Below are positions 46,196 through 56,325 of a stretch of DNA of 64,000 nucleotides, piece by piece (positions within the stretch are counted from its first letter, which is position 1; the number at the start of each line of letters is the position of its first letter). The position numbers and the translations under genes are program-made. Where the stretch lies: the NCBI GenBank assembly GCA_019637995.1, contig JAHBUQ010000001.1, positions 1,291,589-1,355,588 on the forward strand, given 5' to 3'. This DNA comes from Ignavibacteriota bacterium. GTDB taxonomy: Bacteria; Bacteroidota; Ignavibacteria; Kapaibacteriales; UBA2268. The notes below the pieces were generated by a model. That model did not search any database. It saw only the letters and a list, made by a program, of their open reading frames with translations, and had not been told where the DNA came from.

Positions 46196-48049
46196 ATGGT
46201 AAAGTCAACAAGAATTAGTATGTATTTGCTTATACTTGGACTAAGTATCAGCTTGATTTCTTGTATTTATCCCGGTGTAAAATTAAAAGTTCCTGATTGC
46301 CCACAGCCCTCTCAAAATTGCTATCCACAGAAATGGAGCGGCAAACCAGAATACGACACTGTTAAAAATAATACCAGATCTACGGGATATTATTTTCAGA
46401 TTGACAAAATAAAAGGTATCAATACTCCTGATGATGAGTGGCAGATTGCTTTCGTTAATGCTAATGAAGCATTGATTACTTTCAGCGAGTCGAATTTCAA
46501 TAAAGTGATGACTGCCAGAAAAATTGCTGTAAATGAATTTGCTATCGAGAAAGGCATTAGAGGTCTTGAAGATGGGCATACAGGAATTTTTTCTATCAAT
46601 AAAAACAAAGCCGCATATACAGTTTCTCCGAATAAAAATCCAAATTTTGTAAAAAAACATTACTATGATGAACTTGCCACTACTGAAAGTATTACCGGCA
46701 GGTCAAAAATATATATATCAAATTTTTCCGGAAGCAGACTCTCTGAAAGCTATGAATTTGATGACCCTGATTTGAAAGAGCTTGACTGGAACGGACATCC
46801 GGCATTGTCACCCGATGGCAAAGTGTTCTTTTTTGCATCAGATAAAGATGGCGGTGAAGGCGGTACAGATATTTGGCTTGCTATTTCGGACAAAAAAGGA
46901 GTATTTTACCGTTCATTCAATATTGGAAAAGTAATTAATTCCAAATGTGATGAGGTATCCCCTTTTGTTGCGTCAAATGGCAAGAGATTGTATTTTTCAT
47001 CAGCCGGACATAATACTGTTGGCGGTTATGATATTTTCTATTCCGAAATTTACCCAAGTTTCTGGCTAGAAATTGACAAAATTGATGAGAAAACAGAATT
47101 TTCAAAGTATTTCAGTGTTCCTGTAAATTTAGGAACTCCTGTAAATACTCCTTATGACGAATTATTCCCAAGCAGTCCGGGCGATTGTAGCGAATTGCTG
47201 TACTACTCATCAAATCAGGCACAAAGTGCAAGCGGAATAATAGAATCAGCGGGCGGTTTTGACATTTATGTAATTCATAAATTGCCATTCACTACTGACA
47301 AAAAGCCTGAAACCAAACCAATTGATATTGCTAAAACTAATTTGGAAGAAACTAAAAAGCCTTTAGCGGAGCCGGAAACTATCAGTAAAAGTGAAATTAC
47401 AGTTAAAGGTTCAGTTTATGACAAAAACACAAACCACCCGATTGATTCGGCTTTGGTAAGTGTAAGAAAAGAGCAATCTGATCAAGTTGAAATGGATATA
47501 CATACAAACAGATTCGGTAAATTTGAATTTCCGATTGAAACGAATGTTCAGTATGAAATTACAGCCCAAAAAAATGAGTATTTTTTTGATTCAAAGCGTG
47601 TACTTTTACCTTCTGATTTTTCACAAGACACAGCAGATTTGAATTTTTATCTTCCTGAAATTGGTGAAATAAGGATAAATTTTCCGACTGATGAGTATAA
47701 TAATCCTTACAAATATACACTTGATACAAATGGTATCGAAACAGGCAGATACTGGCTTGACGAGCTCAAACTTGTTGCCGGTAATATTATGCTTTCAGTT
47801 GACCGCATTGATAAAATTATACTTGTCGGGCATACTGATGATGTCGGAACTGATGATTACAATATGGGATTAGGTCAGAGACGAGTAAATTTTGTCATAG
47901 ATGAATTAGTCAAAATCGGTGTTCCGAGAGAAATACTTTTTGCAAGGTCAGCAGGCGAAAGAGAGCCGCTTACTCGCAATTTGCAGGAAGACATAGTAAC
48001 ATTTAGAAAGAGACTCCGCCGCGTAACAATGGAAAAATTCTTCAAGTGA
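46196..48049 (+). CDS. OmpA-family lipoprotein with PD40 propeller (PorE-like)
   Basis: A 617-residue lipoprotein (lipobox LISC, Cys about 23). Residues about 130-360 hold PD40/WD40-like blades (HPALSPDGKVFFFASDKDGG, DEVSPFVASNGKRLYFSSAG); about 400-485 is a carboxypeptidase-regulatory-like (CRD) domain (ITVKGSVYDKNTNHPIDSALV); the C-terminal 110 residues are an OmpA peptidoglycan-binding domain (ILVGHTDDVGTDDYN, LGQRRVNFVIDEL). The order propeller, CRD, OmpA matches PorE of the T9SS machinery, which also carries an N-terminal TPR not evident here. It may anchor T9SS to peptidoglycan; other envelope roles are possible. Confidence 0.75.
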   Translation: MVKSTRISMYLLILGLSISLISCIYPGVKLKVPDCPQPSQNCYPQKWSGKPEYDTVKNNTRSTGYYFQIDKIKGINTPDDEWQIAFVNANEALITFSESNFNKVMTARKIAVNEFAIEKGIRGLEDGHTGIFSINKNKAAYTVSPNKNPNFVKKHYYDELATTESITGRSKIYISNFSGSRLSESYEFDDPDLKELDWNGHPALSPDGKVFFFASDKDGGEGGTDIWLAISDKKGVFYRSFNIGKVINSKCDEVSPFVASNGKRLYFSSAGHNTVGGYDIFYSEIYPSFWLEIDKIDEKTEFSKYFSVPVNLGTPVNTPYDELFPSSPGDCSELLYYSSNQAQSASGIIESAGGFDIYVIHKLPFTTDKKPETKPIDIAKTNLEETKKPLAEPETISKSEITVKGSVYDKNTNHPIDSALVSVRKEQSDQVEMDIHTNRFGKFEFPIETNVQYEITAQKNEYFFDSKRVLLPSDFSQDTADLNFYLPEIGEIRINFPTDEYNNPYKYTLDTNGIETGRYWLDELKLVAGNIMLSVDRIDKIILVGHTDDVGTDDYNMGLGQRRVNFVIDELVKIGVPREILFARSAGEREPLTRNLQEDIVTFRKRLRRVTMEKFFK

Positions 48050-48192
48050 TTTAATCTTTTTAAGTAAAGTATAATGGCACAAGTCAATTTCATTCTGACA
48101 GTAGCACCGAAGACTGTAAAAAGAATACCTCTGTCAATCTGTGATATCCTCGCCCCCAAAATAATGGGAAAAAATGATTTATTTATAATTAT

Positions 48193-48226
48193 TTTGTAGA
48201 ATGAAAGAAAATATTTTGTAATTTTG
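48193..48226 (+). promoter_or_regulatory. Candidate Bacteroidota-type promoter
   Basis: TTTG (48193-48196) and TAATTTTG (48219-48226) are 22 bases apart, 46 bases before the ATG of the 35-residue ORF and upstream of two T9SS genes. Confidence 0.5.
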
Positions 48227-48272
48227 AAATGTGCAGAATAACAAAATTGAAAAAAGAATAAGGAGTAAAATT

Positions 48273-48380
48273 ATGGTAGAACAAACCGCTGACTTTGCAC
48301 CACGAAATGATGCAATGTACCCCCCTTGCTTTATCGGATTTGCCGGTAAGCTGCCTTTATTTAATTTTTTTCTTTATTAA
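48273..48380 (+). CDS. Putative 35-residue small protein or leader peptide
   Basis: The ATG at 48273 is preceded, 7 bases away, by a perfect AGGAG, and a matching promoter lies just upstream. The product MVEQTADFAPRNDAMYPPCF continues IGFAGKLPLFNFFLY and has no known homologue to my eye. It stops 15 bases before the start of a T9SS protein gene that has its own AGGAG. It could be a real small protein, a translation-coupled leader, or the remnant of a larger gene. The rest of 48050-48272 is non-coding; a 43-codon frame from 48074 lacks a ribosome site. Confidence 0.45.
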   Translation: MVEQTADFAPRNDAMYPPCFIGFAGKLPLFNFFLY

Positions 48381-48395
48381 TTTAGGAGTTTCATT

Positions 48396-49661
48396 ATGAA
48401 ACACAAAATGTTTTTATTCGCTGTAGTTGTTTTATTATCAACTGCAAAACTTTTATCTCAGTTATCGCTTGAGGTGGTGTGGGAGAAACCACAGGCTGGG
48501 GTTATTGATGCTAAATTCTCACCGGACGGAAAGTTTATTTACTGTGCTATTGGTGCTGACATCAAAAAACTTGATGTTGCTACAGGGGAATTTGTTGCGA
48601 CATTTAACAAGGGGGAATTAACAGATAAAAATATTTATCTTGAAATTTCTCCAGATGGAAAAACTATCATTACAGGTAACACAACTGGCAAAGGTGGTTT
48701 ATATTTGTGGGATACTGAACTTGAAAAAGTTATTCGGGAATTCAAAGTAGATGGAATTTCAGAAAACCAAGAGCTTTATTTGGCTTCATTTTCTCAAGAC
48801 AGCAGGCATATACTACTAACACTTTATACCAGATATCAGTATCCAAAATCACCAACCAATGAGATACTCCTTTTTGACTTGGTTGAAAATAAAGTAGTAA
48901 AAAAAGTACCCTTTGAGAGAATAGAGCAGATACAATATTCCAAAGACGGAAAATACTTTATTACAGGTACTGCTTATGAGCAATACCCAAGAATTACTCT
49001 TTGGGATGCAAAAGAAATGACAGTAATCAGAGAATACACAGACTTAGGAACAGACGATAACGGATTCAGAAAAATTCAATTATCCGACAACAATAAGCTG
49101 ATTGGGCTTGCAACTCATAATTCTAATATTGTAAAAATATTAGAAACTGAAACAGGGAAAGTTGTGAAAACAAGTGACGATGGAACTACAAGTACCAATT
49201 TCAATTTGTTGCCAAATGATTATTATTTGATATATCAATGGCGAGGTGATGGTACTGTAGATTATGGGTTAAATATTTACAAGTATCCTGATATTTTTCA
49301 AAGTAGTGTGCAGCGTTATGGGTCAAATGTAATAATTTCAAAATCAATACAAAATGATGACGGTGATGAGAAAATTCTTGTGTTTCAAAGTAGTATGGCT
49401 TTATTAGCAAACTCAACAACTAATGTTAATGAGCCAGTAAACCACGAATATGTTATCACTGTTGAGCCAGAAAAAATATCAATAAATTTCGATAATGCTG
49501 ACAGCATCAAAATTATTGATATTAATGGAAATATTCTTTTAGATAAGGTTGTAAGTGGCAATTCAACTTCCATACCAAACACTTATTCCCCAGGTACATA
49601 CATTTGTGTAGTAAAATCAGGTAACAGAGAATATTCCCAGAAATTTCAGGTAGTGAGATAG
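48396..49661 (+). CDS. WD40-like T9SS-secreted protein
   Basis: A 421-residue protein with signal peptide (1-21), a WD40/YVTN-type propeller (FSPDGKFIYCAIGADIKKLD, ISPDGKTIITGNTTGKGGLYLWD within 70-110, ASFSQDSRHILLTLYT) and a C-terminal T9SS type A sorting domain (SINFDNADSIKIIDING, SPGTYICVVKSG, YSQKFQVVR). It is a relative of the broken gene at 36.4-37.6 kb. The next gene starts 3 bases after its stop, so the two are co-transcribed with the 35-residue ORF upstream. Likely surface-displayed; partner unknown. Confidence 0.78.
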   Translation: MKHKMFLFAVVVLLSTAKLLSQLSLEVVWEKPQAGVIDAKFSPDGKFIYCAIGADIKKLDVATGEFVATFNKGELTDKNIYLEISPDGKTIITGNTTGKGGLYLWDTELEKVIREFKVDGISENQELYLASFSQDSRHILLTLYTRYQYPKSPTNEILLFDLVENKVVKKVPFERIEQIQYSKDGKYFITGTAYEQYPRITLWDAKEMTVIREYTDLGTDDNGFRKIQLSDNNKLIGLATHNSNIVKILETETGKVVKTSDDGTTSTNFNLLPNDYYLIYQWRGDGTVDYGLNIYKYPDIFQSSVQRYGSNVIISKSIQNDDGDEKILVFQSSMALLANSTTNVNEPVNHEYVITVEPEKISINFDNADSIKIIDINGNILLDKVVSGNSTSIPNTYSPGTYICVVKSGNREYSQKFQVVR

Positions 49662-49664
49662 GTT

Positions 49665-52600
49665 ATGACAAAGTACATAATAATACTGTTGCTTTCAGTT
49701 ACATCTCTAATAGCTCAGAATTTTGAACCCGGTCAACAATTATTCAAATGGGGACTGACCGGAGATTCTATATATATTTCGTCAGATTTGGAATATTTCC
49801 GGCAGACAAAGCCAATCTTAGGTTGGCATTGGGGTGGCTCTTATAAATTATCAAAATCATTACTCGTTAATCAAAATGATGCTTTTAGACATTGGGAAAA
49901 CTGGGGTTTTACTATAAATGATTTCGTTGATAGTTGTCATATAATCCTGAAACCTGATGAATACTCGCATGCAGTAGGACCTGAAATTTTGAATGCCAGA
50001 GCGATTCAATTTGAGCCAACTTTGAGATTAGACCCCGCAGAACCAAATAAATTAGTAATAAGATCAGGTGATACAACAAGGCCTATATTTGGTTTTACAT
50101 ACATTCGAGGTCAAATTCTAAGTGACCCTACCCGTACAAATTTCAATCGGCTTATCATTGATAGTACTGCACTGATTGGTCAGGTAATTCTTGATAAACC
50201 TTGGCCCCCACACCAGTTTACAAGGTTTGGATGGAGTAAACCAAATGGAGTTAATGCTCAAAAAGTAAGAGACTCTTTCCTTTTAGACAAGATGTATCTA
50301 TCTATCAATTTACGAAGAAGCTCTTTTGGCTATTCAGGAGATACTGTCCTAAAAATTGAATTACCATTTACAATGAAAGAAGGTCCAAGTGGCTTTTTAA
50401 GATTCGCGACTGTACCATCTAATACCATAACTGATACTTTGGAATTACAAAGAGGATGCTACAGAAAAGATGTTGTTGCACCAAACAATAACACAAGAGC
50501 ATTAATTATCACTAAAAATATGATTCCTCAAGGTAATAAAGATATTACAATATCAGCATTGATTTTGTTTAATAATGAGATCGGTCCAGAACCAGAGCAA
50601 ATTGGAAATATCCAATTAAACTTACATCATCCGGAAAAGGAACATTGCGACCCCAACTATATAGACAGCATAGGTATCAGAGTTACGTATATATCAGACA
50701 ATCCTGTTATGATAGACTGGATACGACTTGAAAGTCCTCACGCAAAAGAGTTTCTGAAAGGAACTTTTGATAACAGCATTGCCACTCACGTTCAAGAGGA
50801 TTTGAATAAGTACCTTGATAACTCTTATCAGAGTCGGGGGATTAAATTGTTCAGATATAATACCATAGTAGAAGGCGGTTTATTTAACTGGATTACAGAA
50901 AAATATTTTAACCGGCTAATCGGTAATATCGGCACTAACGAAGTAGGAGTATATTATCCATCGCATTATGAATACTATGTTAATCCTCCTGACAGATGGA
51001 TTGGTTCATATCAAATGGCACCTAATGTTGCAACTTCTTACAGCCGAAAAAAATATGGTAAAGATGCTAATTCTGAAGCTCGAACTTTGGGGTTAATAAA
51101 TGGATACAATGGCATAAATGATTCGCTTACTAACATATCATCTTATGAAACTTTTTTGCAATACTATAGCGATTCATTGTATATTTTACCAATTACATAT
51201 TTTCTTGATAATATGGATATGACAAAATATGAGGGAGCTATAATTGGTTCTAATGGATGGAGAGCATCATTCCTTGGTCACTGGGAAGGACAGTTATTTA
51301 AAAATTATTTCAAGCCAGAGACAAACGGATTGTTGTTCTCAAATCTCATCTGGTGGTCTCAAAATTTTATTTTAAATGGAACAAAGGAGGATGTATTTAC
51401 AAACAATCATTTTTACTTTTACCGTCCTCAAACTGCAGAAGAATTAAGACTTGCTTGCTTAACAAATCTAATTATAGGAAGCAAGGGGCTTATTTACGAC
51501 GGTCCGGATACAGATACTAATGGTTACTACTTTTTTAAATTATATGATGGAAACAATCTTTCAAACTCTACAAGGGATTCATTGGAAGTTTTAAGCGATA
51601 TGGAATTTCTTGATTCGGATGTTACAGGAAGTGATTGGATAAGGGAAGTAGGAGAGGTTAATCGTCTAAATGACTATATAATGCCTCTTGATACAATAGC
51701 ATTATATCTTGAAAGACCAAAAGATAAGATTTATTTTGGTAGACGTACTCAAAGACTTGAATTAAGAAAAATACACGAATTTGTAAGAAATAATGAATAT
51801 ACGATAATGAAACTTCGACTACAATGTTGGTGGGCAAAAGGTTTCAAAAAGTGGTATATGCAGGATTCAAACATAACATATAACTTAATTGATAAGTACA
51901 TTGATACGAACGCAATAAGAACAAGAGAAATTACAAATAGTGAACCGGAAGGTACTGCGCTTTATAATTTTATTGACAGTTCTTTTTACGATATAACTAT
52001 TTTGAAATATGATACATTATCATTAAATGATGTGTTTTATATGGGAACAGTTAATCGAAGGACTTCTCCATTAATTTTAGAAAATGATACACTCAGGTTT
52101 TACAGCGGTGCAGAATTTGATAATTTTATGGATTTTGGTGGTACTTCCTTGACAGGTGAATTCAAACCCACTGATTACTGGCAGGATTTATACTGGAAAC
52201 GTCAGGGCTGCCGAGAAATCACAATACCTACAAATATTATTGACCCATCAAAAAATATTTATTATAAAATAGAGGAATTAGCATATAATGAAGATTATTC
52301 TGAATCTCTTCCTTTCTGGAAAAAAGAGCAAATCAGAAACCGTGTCAAAATTACTATTCCTCAGGGTCAATCATTTGCTACTAAATATTTGCCGGGTGAA
52401 GGCAAGATGTTTAAAGTTAATATCATCAACGATAATACAGCGCCATTCGCAGGTGAGCTTGCTTTTAGCAATCAGACAAAAATCATTGCATATCCTGCGA
52501 ATCAGACAAGCAATTATGATTTTGAGAAAGATGGTGATACATTAAATTTTTTCAAAGATGATTCGATGTATTATCATATCGTCTATGACCGGGCAATGCC

Positions 52601-54863
52601 AAATAATTTATCCAGAGTATATTACCGCCGCTCAGCCAAAGCTTATGACAGGACAGTAAATACAAAAATAATTGAGTGGGGACCGGAAATACTTGTATCG
52701 GATAAAATAGTATTTACAAAAGCAGACCACTTGCCAAGTATGCAGAGTGATACGGCTCTTAGTGTTGCAGGTATAGATATATCCTGTAAATACCCGTCAA
52801 TAGTTGTAAGATATGATGATACGACACGTGTTTATATTGTATTTGGGTGCTCAATGCCTGCATATACTGACACGAGCCGTGTATTCATTGTAGAAAGTGT
52901 ATTTCCTGCAGACACAAATTTTGTTTTTCCGGTAGGTCCGAATAATCTAAAGCCAATAACCTACGGATACACAGATGGAGATGCTATAGAAGCATTGGAT
53001 AAGTGGGGTCCGCCAGCAATAAACGCAAGTTTTTTTGTGAACTACTACAGCTGGAGTGATTCAATATATGGTATAGGAGTAGGGTGCAAAAGTCCAGATG
53101 ACAGAGGACTAATCACAAATAAGAAGTATATTAAATATGATTTAACAGGCGATTGCTGCCAGCCATCATTAAACACCTATTCCCGGTTAAATATTGAAGA
53201 AAATGAATGTGCATTGGTATTTAAGGAGCATAGCGAAGGACAGGACAGAATTATTTATAGCCGGCTAAGGATAGCAGCAAATGATAGCATAGATAACTAT
53301 GTACCACTTCAATTCTGTGATACTGAGCCTTTTCATCAAATGTGCTGGTATGGACATGATAATAAAACCTCGCTAATCAATTTTTTCCAAATTCCACCTC
53401 AATTCAATTCTGAATATCCTGTGGTATATCGTCCGGTTGATTTTGCACGTCGTCCGGGTTTTGAAGTATCTGATTCACTTCGTTATTTAGGAGCAAGCTG
53501 GGACAGAGTTTACTGGCAGGCAGACGTGGCAGGTGATTATGGTTTTCAAAAGAGGATATTGCTGAAAAATATAGATATAAATGATAATCTGGATTGTTGG
53601 TATATGCTACCTTCATTACACTTATATATGCCATTCTATAGCTTGAACCATGCAAGTCCGGGTCCCGGCGCCCCATCAAGTAAAAAAGATTCAACTTTTC
53701 ATCGTTTTGCATTATTTGACAGTTCTTTTGTGTTGAATTTTGTAAAACATGAATTATTTTCTGAGCCAAATTACAATTCTGATATTTATCAAGTAAATTT
53801 CAGTGCATGGTTAAACTATCTTGAAAGATGGAATAAAGAAGGTTGGGTACCATCTGATGGAGAAGTAGATTTACACTGGTGGTCATCTGTCGGTCAGGGC
53901 ATATACCCGCATACGACACATACCCCCGTAATAACAGAAAATAAAGACTGGTTTATTCATAACCGAATATATCAGGCGACTAATAACGAAATCCGCACTA
54001 GTGCGCTATTATTTCTCAAGGGGGTTCAAGATAGAAAAACAATTTACCCAATGTTAAGGATTTCCGATTCTTCTTCTGTTTCAAAGCTATCTGAAATTTA
54101 TTCTGTCAATAATAAAACCGGAAATAGATTTCAAACGCTGAAAATAAATGCCTTTACTAAAGACAAAAATGGGAAAATAATCCCTAAAGAAAGCATTGAG
54201 AGTGAATGGTTTAGAATTGATGATATAAAAGAACTCGCTTATTATACCTCAATTCAGGATACCTCTCTGTTTAGCATCGAATTAGAAAGATACGACCGTG
54301 GAAAATCAGTAAAAATTCCATTAAACAGGGATATGCAAGAGAAACTGAATTCCAAAAAGATAACACTTCTCAATGGCAAAAATCACTTGTACAGATTAAA
54401 ACTTACAAAGAAAGACAAAAATGTCAATACTTGGGTAGATTTGGTCTTTGATGATTACCGTGACATCATGAGTGAATTTTCGGAATTAAGTACAAAAGAG
54501 CTTGGAAAAGTAAATAATGATGTAGTTGATTATACGCATCAAATAATTGATTTGTCTGAAAAGGATATGAATAATGACAATCCAATTCAACTTCAAATCT
54601 ATCCAAACCCTGCTGATGATGCTTTTTATGTTGTTTCTACAATTTTGACTGAAGAAAATAACAATACTTTAGTAAAATATTCATTATTTAACTCCACAGG
54701 CGAAGAATTAATAAAATTTAGTGGTAAACCTGATGAAGTATTAATGATAAACAGCTCAAGCTTAGCAAACGGAATCTATTTTTTACGTGCTGAAAGCCCG
54801 TTATTAGAATCATCACTTCAAAATAATCACATAATAACCAAAACAATAATAATACGAAGGTAA
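49665..54863 (+). CDS. Very large (1732-residue) T9SS-secreted protein
   Basis: I do not recognise the body of this protein. It has a signal peptide (1-17), then some 1600 residues rich in Asn, Tyr and Trp, with no obvious internal repeat; segments such as GWHWGGSYKLSKS near the N terminus recall extracellular carbohydrate- or surface-associated proteins, but no catalytic motif stands out. The last 90 residues are a T9SS type A sorting domain (IYPNPADDAFYVVS ... NGIYFLRAES ... IITKTIIIRR). It lies 3 bases after the WD40-like T9SS gene, so both are probably made and secreted together. Confidence 0.72.
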   Translation: MTKYIIILLLSVTSLIAQNFEPGQQLFKWGLTGDSIYISSDLEYFRQTKPILGWHWGGSYKLSKSLLVNQNDAFRHWENWGFTINDFVDSCHIILKPDEYSHAVGPEILNARAIQFEPTLRLDPAEPNKLVIRSGDTTRPIFGFTYIRGQILSDPTRTNFNRLIIDSTALIGQVILDKPWPPHQFTRFGWSKPNGVNAQKVRDSFLLDKMYLSINLRRSSFGYSGDTVLKIELPFTMKEGPSGFLRFATVPSNTITDTLELQRGCYRKDVVAPNNNTRALIITKNMIPQGNKDITISALILFNNEIGPEPEQIGNIQLNLHHPEKEHCDPNYIDSIGIRVTYISDNPVMIDWIRLESPHAKEFLKGTFDNSIATHVQEDLNKYLDNSYQSRGIKLFRYNTIVEGGLFNWITEKYFNRLIGNIGTNEVGVYYPSHYEYYVNPPDRWIGSYQMAPNVATSYSRKKYGKDANSEARTLGLINGYNGINDSLTNISSYETFLQYYSDSLYILPITYFLDNMDMTKYEGAIIGSNGWRASFLGHWEGQLFKNYFKPETNGLLFSNLIWWSQNFILNGTKEDVFTNNHFYFYRPQTAEELRLACLTNLIIGSKGLIYDGPDTDTNGYYFFKLYDGNNLSNSTRDSLEVLSDMEFLDSDVTGSDWIREVGEVNRLNDYIMPLDTIALYLERPKDKIYFGRRTQRLELRKIHEFVRNNEYTIMKLRLQCWWAKGFKKWYMQDSNITYNLIDKYIDTNAIRTREITNSEPEGTALYNFIDSSFYDITILKYDTLSLNDVFYMGTVNRRTSPLILENDTLRFYSGAEFDNFMDFGGTSLTGEFKPTDYWQDLYWKRQGCREITIPTNIIDPSKNIYYKIEELAYNEDYSESLPFWKKEQIRNRVKITIPQGQSFATKYLPGEGKMFKVNIINDNTAPFAGELAFSNQTKIIAYPANQTSNYDFEKDGDTLNFFKDDSMYYHIVYDRAMPNNLSRVYYRRSAKAYDRTVNTKIIEWGPEILVSDKIVFTKADHLPSMQSDTALSVAGIDISCKYPSIVVRYDDTTRVYIVFGCSMPAYTDTSRVFIVESVFPADTNFVFPVGPNNLKPITYGYTDGDAIEALDKWGPPAINASFFVNYYSWSDSIYGIGVGCKSPDDRGLITNKKYIKYDLTGDCCQPSLNTYSRLNIEENECALVFKEHSEGQDRIIYSRLRIAANDSIDNYVPLQFCDTEPFHQMCWYGHDNKTSLINFFQIPPQFNSEYPVVYRPVDFARRPGFEVSDSLRYLGASWDRVYWQADVAGDYGFQKRILLKNIDINDNLDCWYMLPSLHLYMPFYSLNHASPGPGAPSSKKDSTFHRFALFDSSFVLNFVKHELFSEPNYNSDIYQVNFSAWLNYLERWNKEGWVPSDGEVDLHWWSSVGQGIYPHTTHTPVITENKDWFIHNRIYQATNNEIRTSALLFLKGVQDRKTIYPMLRISDSSSVSKLSEIYSVNNKTGNRFQTLKINAFTKDKNGKIIPKESIESEWFRIDDIKELAYYTSIQDTSLFSIELERYDRGKSVKIPLNRDMQEKLNSKKITLLNGKNHLYRLKLTKKDKNVNTWVDLVFDDYRDIMSEFSELSTKELGKVNNDVVDYTHQIIDLSEKDMNNDNPIQLQIYPNPADDAFYVVSTILTEENNNTLVKYSLFNSTGEELIKFSGKPDEVLMINSSSLANGIYFLRAESPLLESSLQNNHIITKTIIIRR

Positions 54864-54885
54864 AAATAATTGGAAACATTTATAA

Positions 54886-54925
54886 TCCGGCAGATTACAA
54901 TTACTGTAATTCATTATCTGCCGGA
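54886..54925 (+). terminator. Hairpin after the T9SS operon
   Basis: A perfect 10-bp stem (TCCGGCAGAT / ATCTGCCGGA) with an inner TTACA/TGTAA stem, 23 bases after the stop. There is no strong T tract, so it may terminate or protect the transcript. Confidence 0.6.
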
Positions 54926-55092
54926 GATATTTCCCTCCGAAAAAGTTTAATAATATCATTTCTCAAATATCAATCATTTAACAATAAACTCCGTTTTAAC
55001 CCCTGTAAATGTTACAAATTTCCCTTTTGTTTTTGATATATTATTTTCAGAAGATTATTGAATATTGTTCTTTGAAAATCGATTGATTTTAT

Positions 55093-55341
55093 ATGGAAAA
55101 TCAGGATTTTCTGAATGAAATTATGGCTGATTTAATTGAGTTTTTAACTCTTACAACATCGGAAATGCCTCTTACAACGTCGGAAATGCCTCTTACAACA
55201 TCGGAAATGCCTCTTACAACGTCGGAAATGCCTCTTACAACATCGGAAATGCCTCTTACAACGTCGGAAATGCTTCTTACAAGTAGTTCGTTTAAGCAAA
55301 TTCTCTGTTTGAAAAGATATTATCTTTGTTTGTTTAAATAA
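55093..55341 (+). repeat. 21-bp tandem repeat (42-bp higher order) inside a doubtful 82-codon frame
   Basis: Six units CTTACAACRTCGGAAATGCCT span 55150-55275, with ACATCGG and ACGTCGG strictly alternating, so the true period is 42 bp in three copies. A frame from 55093 would read MENQDFLNEIMADLIEFLT and then repeated LTTSEMP units; it lacks a strong ribosome site, and I hold it only as a possible repeat protein. The gap 54864-55541 otherwise holds two hairpins. Confidence 0.6.
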
Positions 55342-55469
55342 AAACTCTGTACGAAGTGAGTATATGTCGGTATTTCTTCATAAAAATGATATTTGTTGTA
55401 ATTTTGAGTGATTTTGTCCTTTTGAAATTTGTCTTTGTTCTATTGAAATTTGAGAGTATTTTGTAAAAA

Positions 55470-55513
55470 AAAAGCTGTTTCAAAAGTATTCTATTACTTA
55501 TGAAACAGCTTTT
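55470..55513 (-). terminator. Terminator of the Spy-like lipoprotein gene
   Basis: A perfect 13-bp stem (AAAAGCTGTTTCA / TGAAACAGCTTTT) followed by nine T on the minus strand, 28 bases past the stop at 55542. Confidence 0.9.
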
Positions 55514-55541
55514 AAAAAATAAATTCAATATTTATAAAATA

Positions 55542-56195
55542 TTATCTCTTTGGGAGACTGTTTAAATATCTTTCCCACAAAGCGAGTTGCTCATCATTCA
55601 AAAGTTCAGCGATGGCAGCAAAAAATTCCTCACGACAGAGAATTAAGCCCTCACGAACTTCAATATTAATCGGATGGTTCTTTAATGCTTCCCTAACTCT
55701 TGTATTTAATTGATTAATAAGTCTTTCCGCTTGCTGTCTTGTAATTTCGCCTTCTCTGACCTGTTGCATTATATTGCGTCTCTCTGCATTAGCTCTTTCG
55801 ACTATAGAACTGCGAACTGCATTGAGTTTTCTGAACCACTGATTTTCACAACTAATATGAGCAATCATCAAAGTGCGAATAGCAGCTATCTGCTCTTCAT
55901 CAAGCTCCATAAGTCTGAATACGCGGGACAGTAATACTCTTTCTCTTACTTGAGGTGGTAATTTTCTCCCCTCAACATCACGCTCAGGACGGAGGTTTTC
56001 TTCGCTGAAAATACTAATATCTTTGTCAGGTGTTGCACCATCAAATGAAAAGTTGTCAAGGTTGTAGTCATAGACTATAAAAGACATTTCGCTGTCAGTA
56101 TCTGTATTTGAAACACTTCCGTCATTACTGCATGATTGAAAAATCATCATTACTGCAAGCAAACTTACGATTGCTGAAATTAATTTAAACTTCAT
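55542..56195 (-). CDS. Spy/CpxP-like helical lipoprotein
   Basis: A 217-residue lipoprotein (lipobox FQSC, Cys 22). After an acidic linker come long amphipathic helices (about 80-215) with RVFRLMELDEEQIAAIRTLM, QQVREGEITRQQAERLI and a closing ELLNDEQLALWERYL. The two ELDEEQ/LNDEQ segments resemble the LTxxQ motifs of Spy/CpxP periplasmic chaperones, which is the basis for the name. It stands upstream of a strong terminator and next to the DUF1800-DUF1501 genes, but is a separate unit. Confidence 0.6.
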   Translation of the reverse strand: MKFKLISAIVSLLAVMMIFQSCSNDGSVSNTDTDSEMSFIVYDYNLDNFSFDGATPDKDISIFSEENLRPERDVEGRKLPPQVRERVLLSRVFRLMELDEEQIAAIRTLMIAHISCENQWFRKLNAVRSSIVERANAERRNIMQQVREGEITRQQAERLINQLNTRVREALKNHPINIEVREGLILCREEFFAAIAELLNDEQLALWERYLNSLPKR

Positions 56196-56234
56196 CTAAA
56201 TCTCCAAAAAATATATTTTACAAACTTCTTACTA

Positions 56235-56242
56235 CAAACATA
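56235..56242 (-). promoter_or_regulatory. Candidate -7 promoter element (TATGTTTG on minus strand)
   Basis: It lies 40 bases upstream of the lipoprotein start; a TTTG box lies 24 bases further upstream (56267-56270). Confidence 0.35.
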
Positions 56243-56325
56243 TACACATCAACATGAAATCGGTTGCAAAACTTTTTTAAAAGTGTAGGAATAAATTATA
56301 TTCATCATTTTTAAAAAGGATTTTG

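Noticed and set aside
55093..55341. Confident gene call for the LTTSEMP-repeat protein
   Set aside because: Weak start context, and the frame is largely repeat; kept only as a repeat with a possible ORF.
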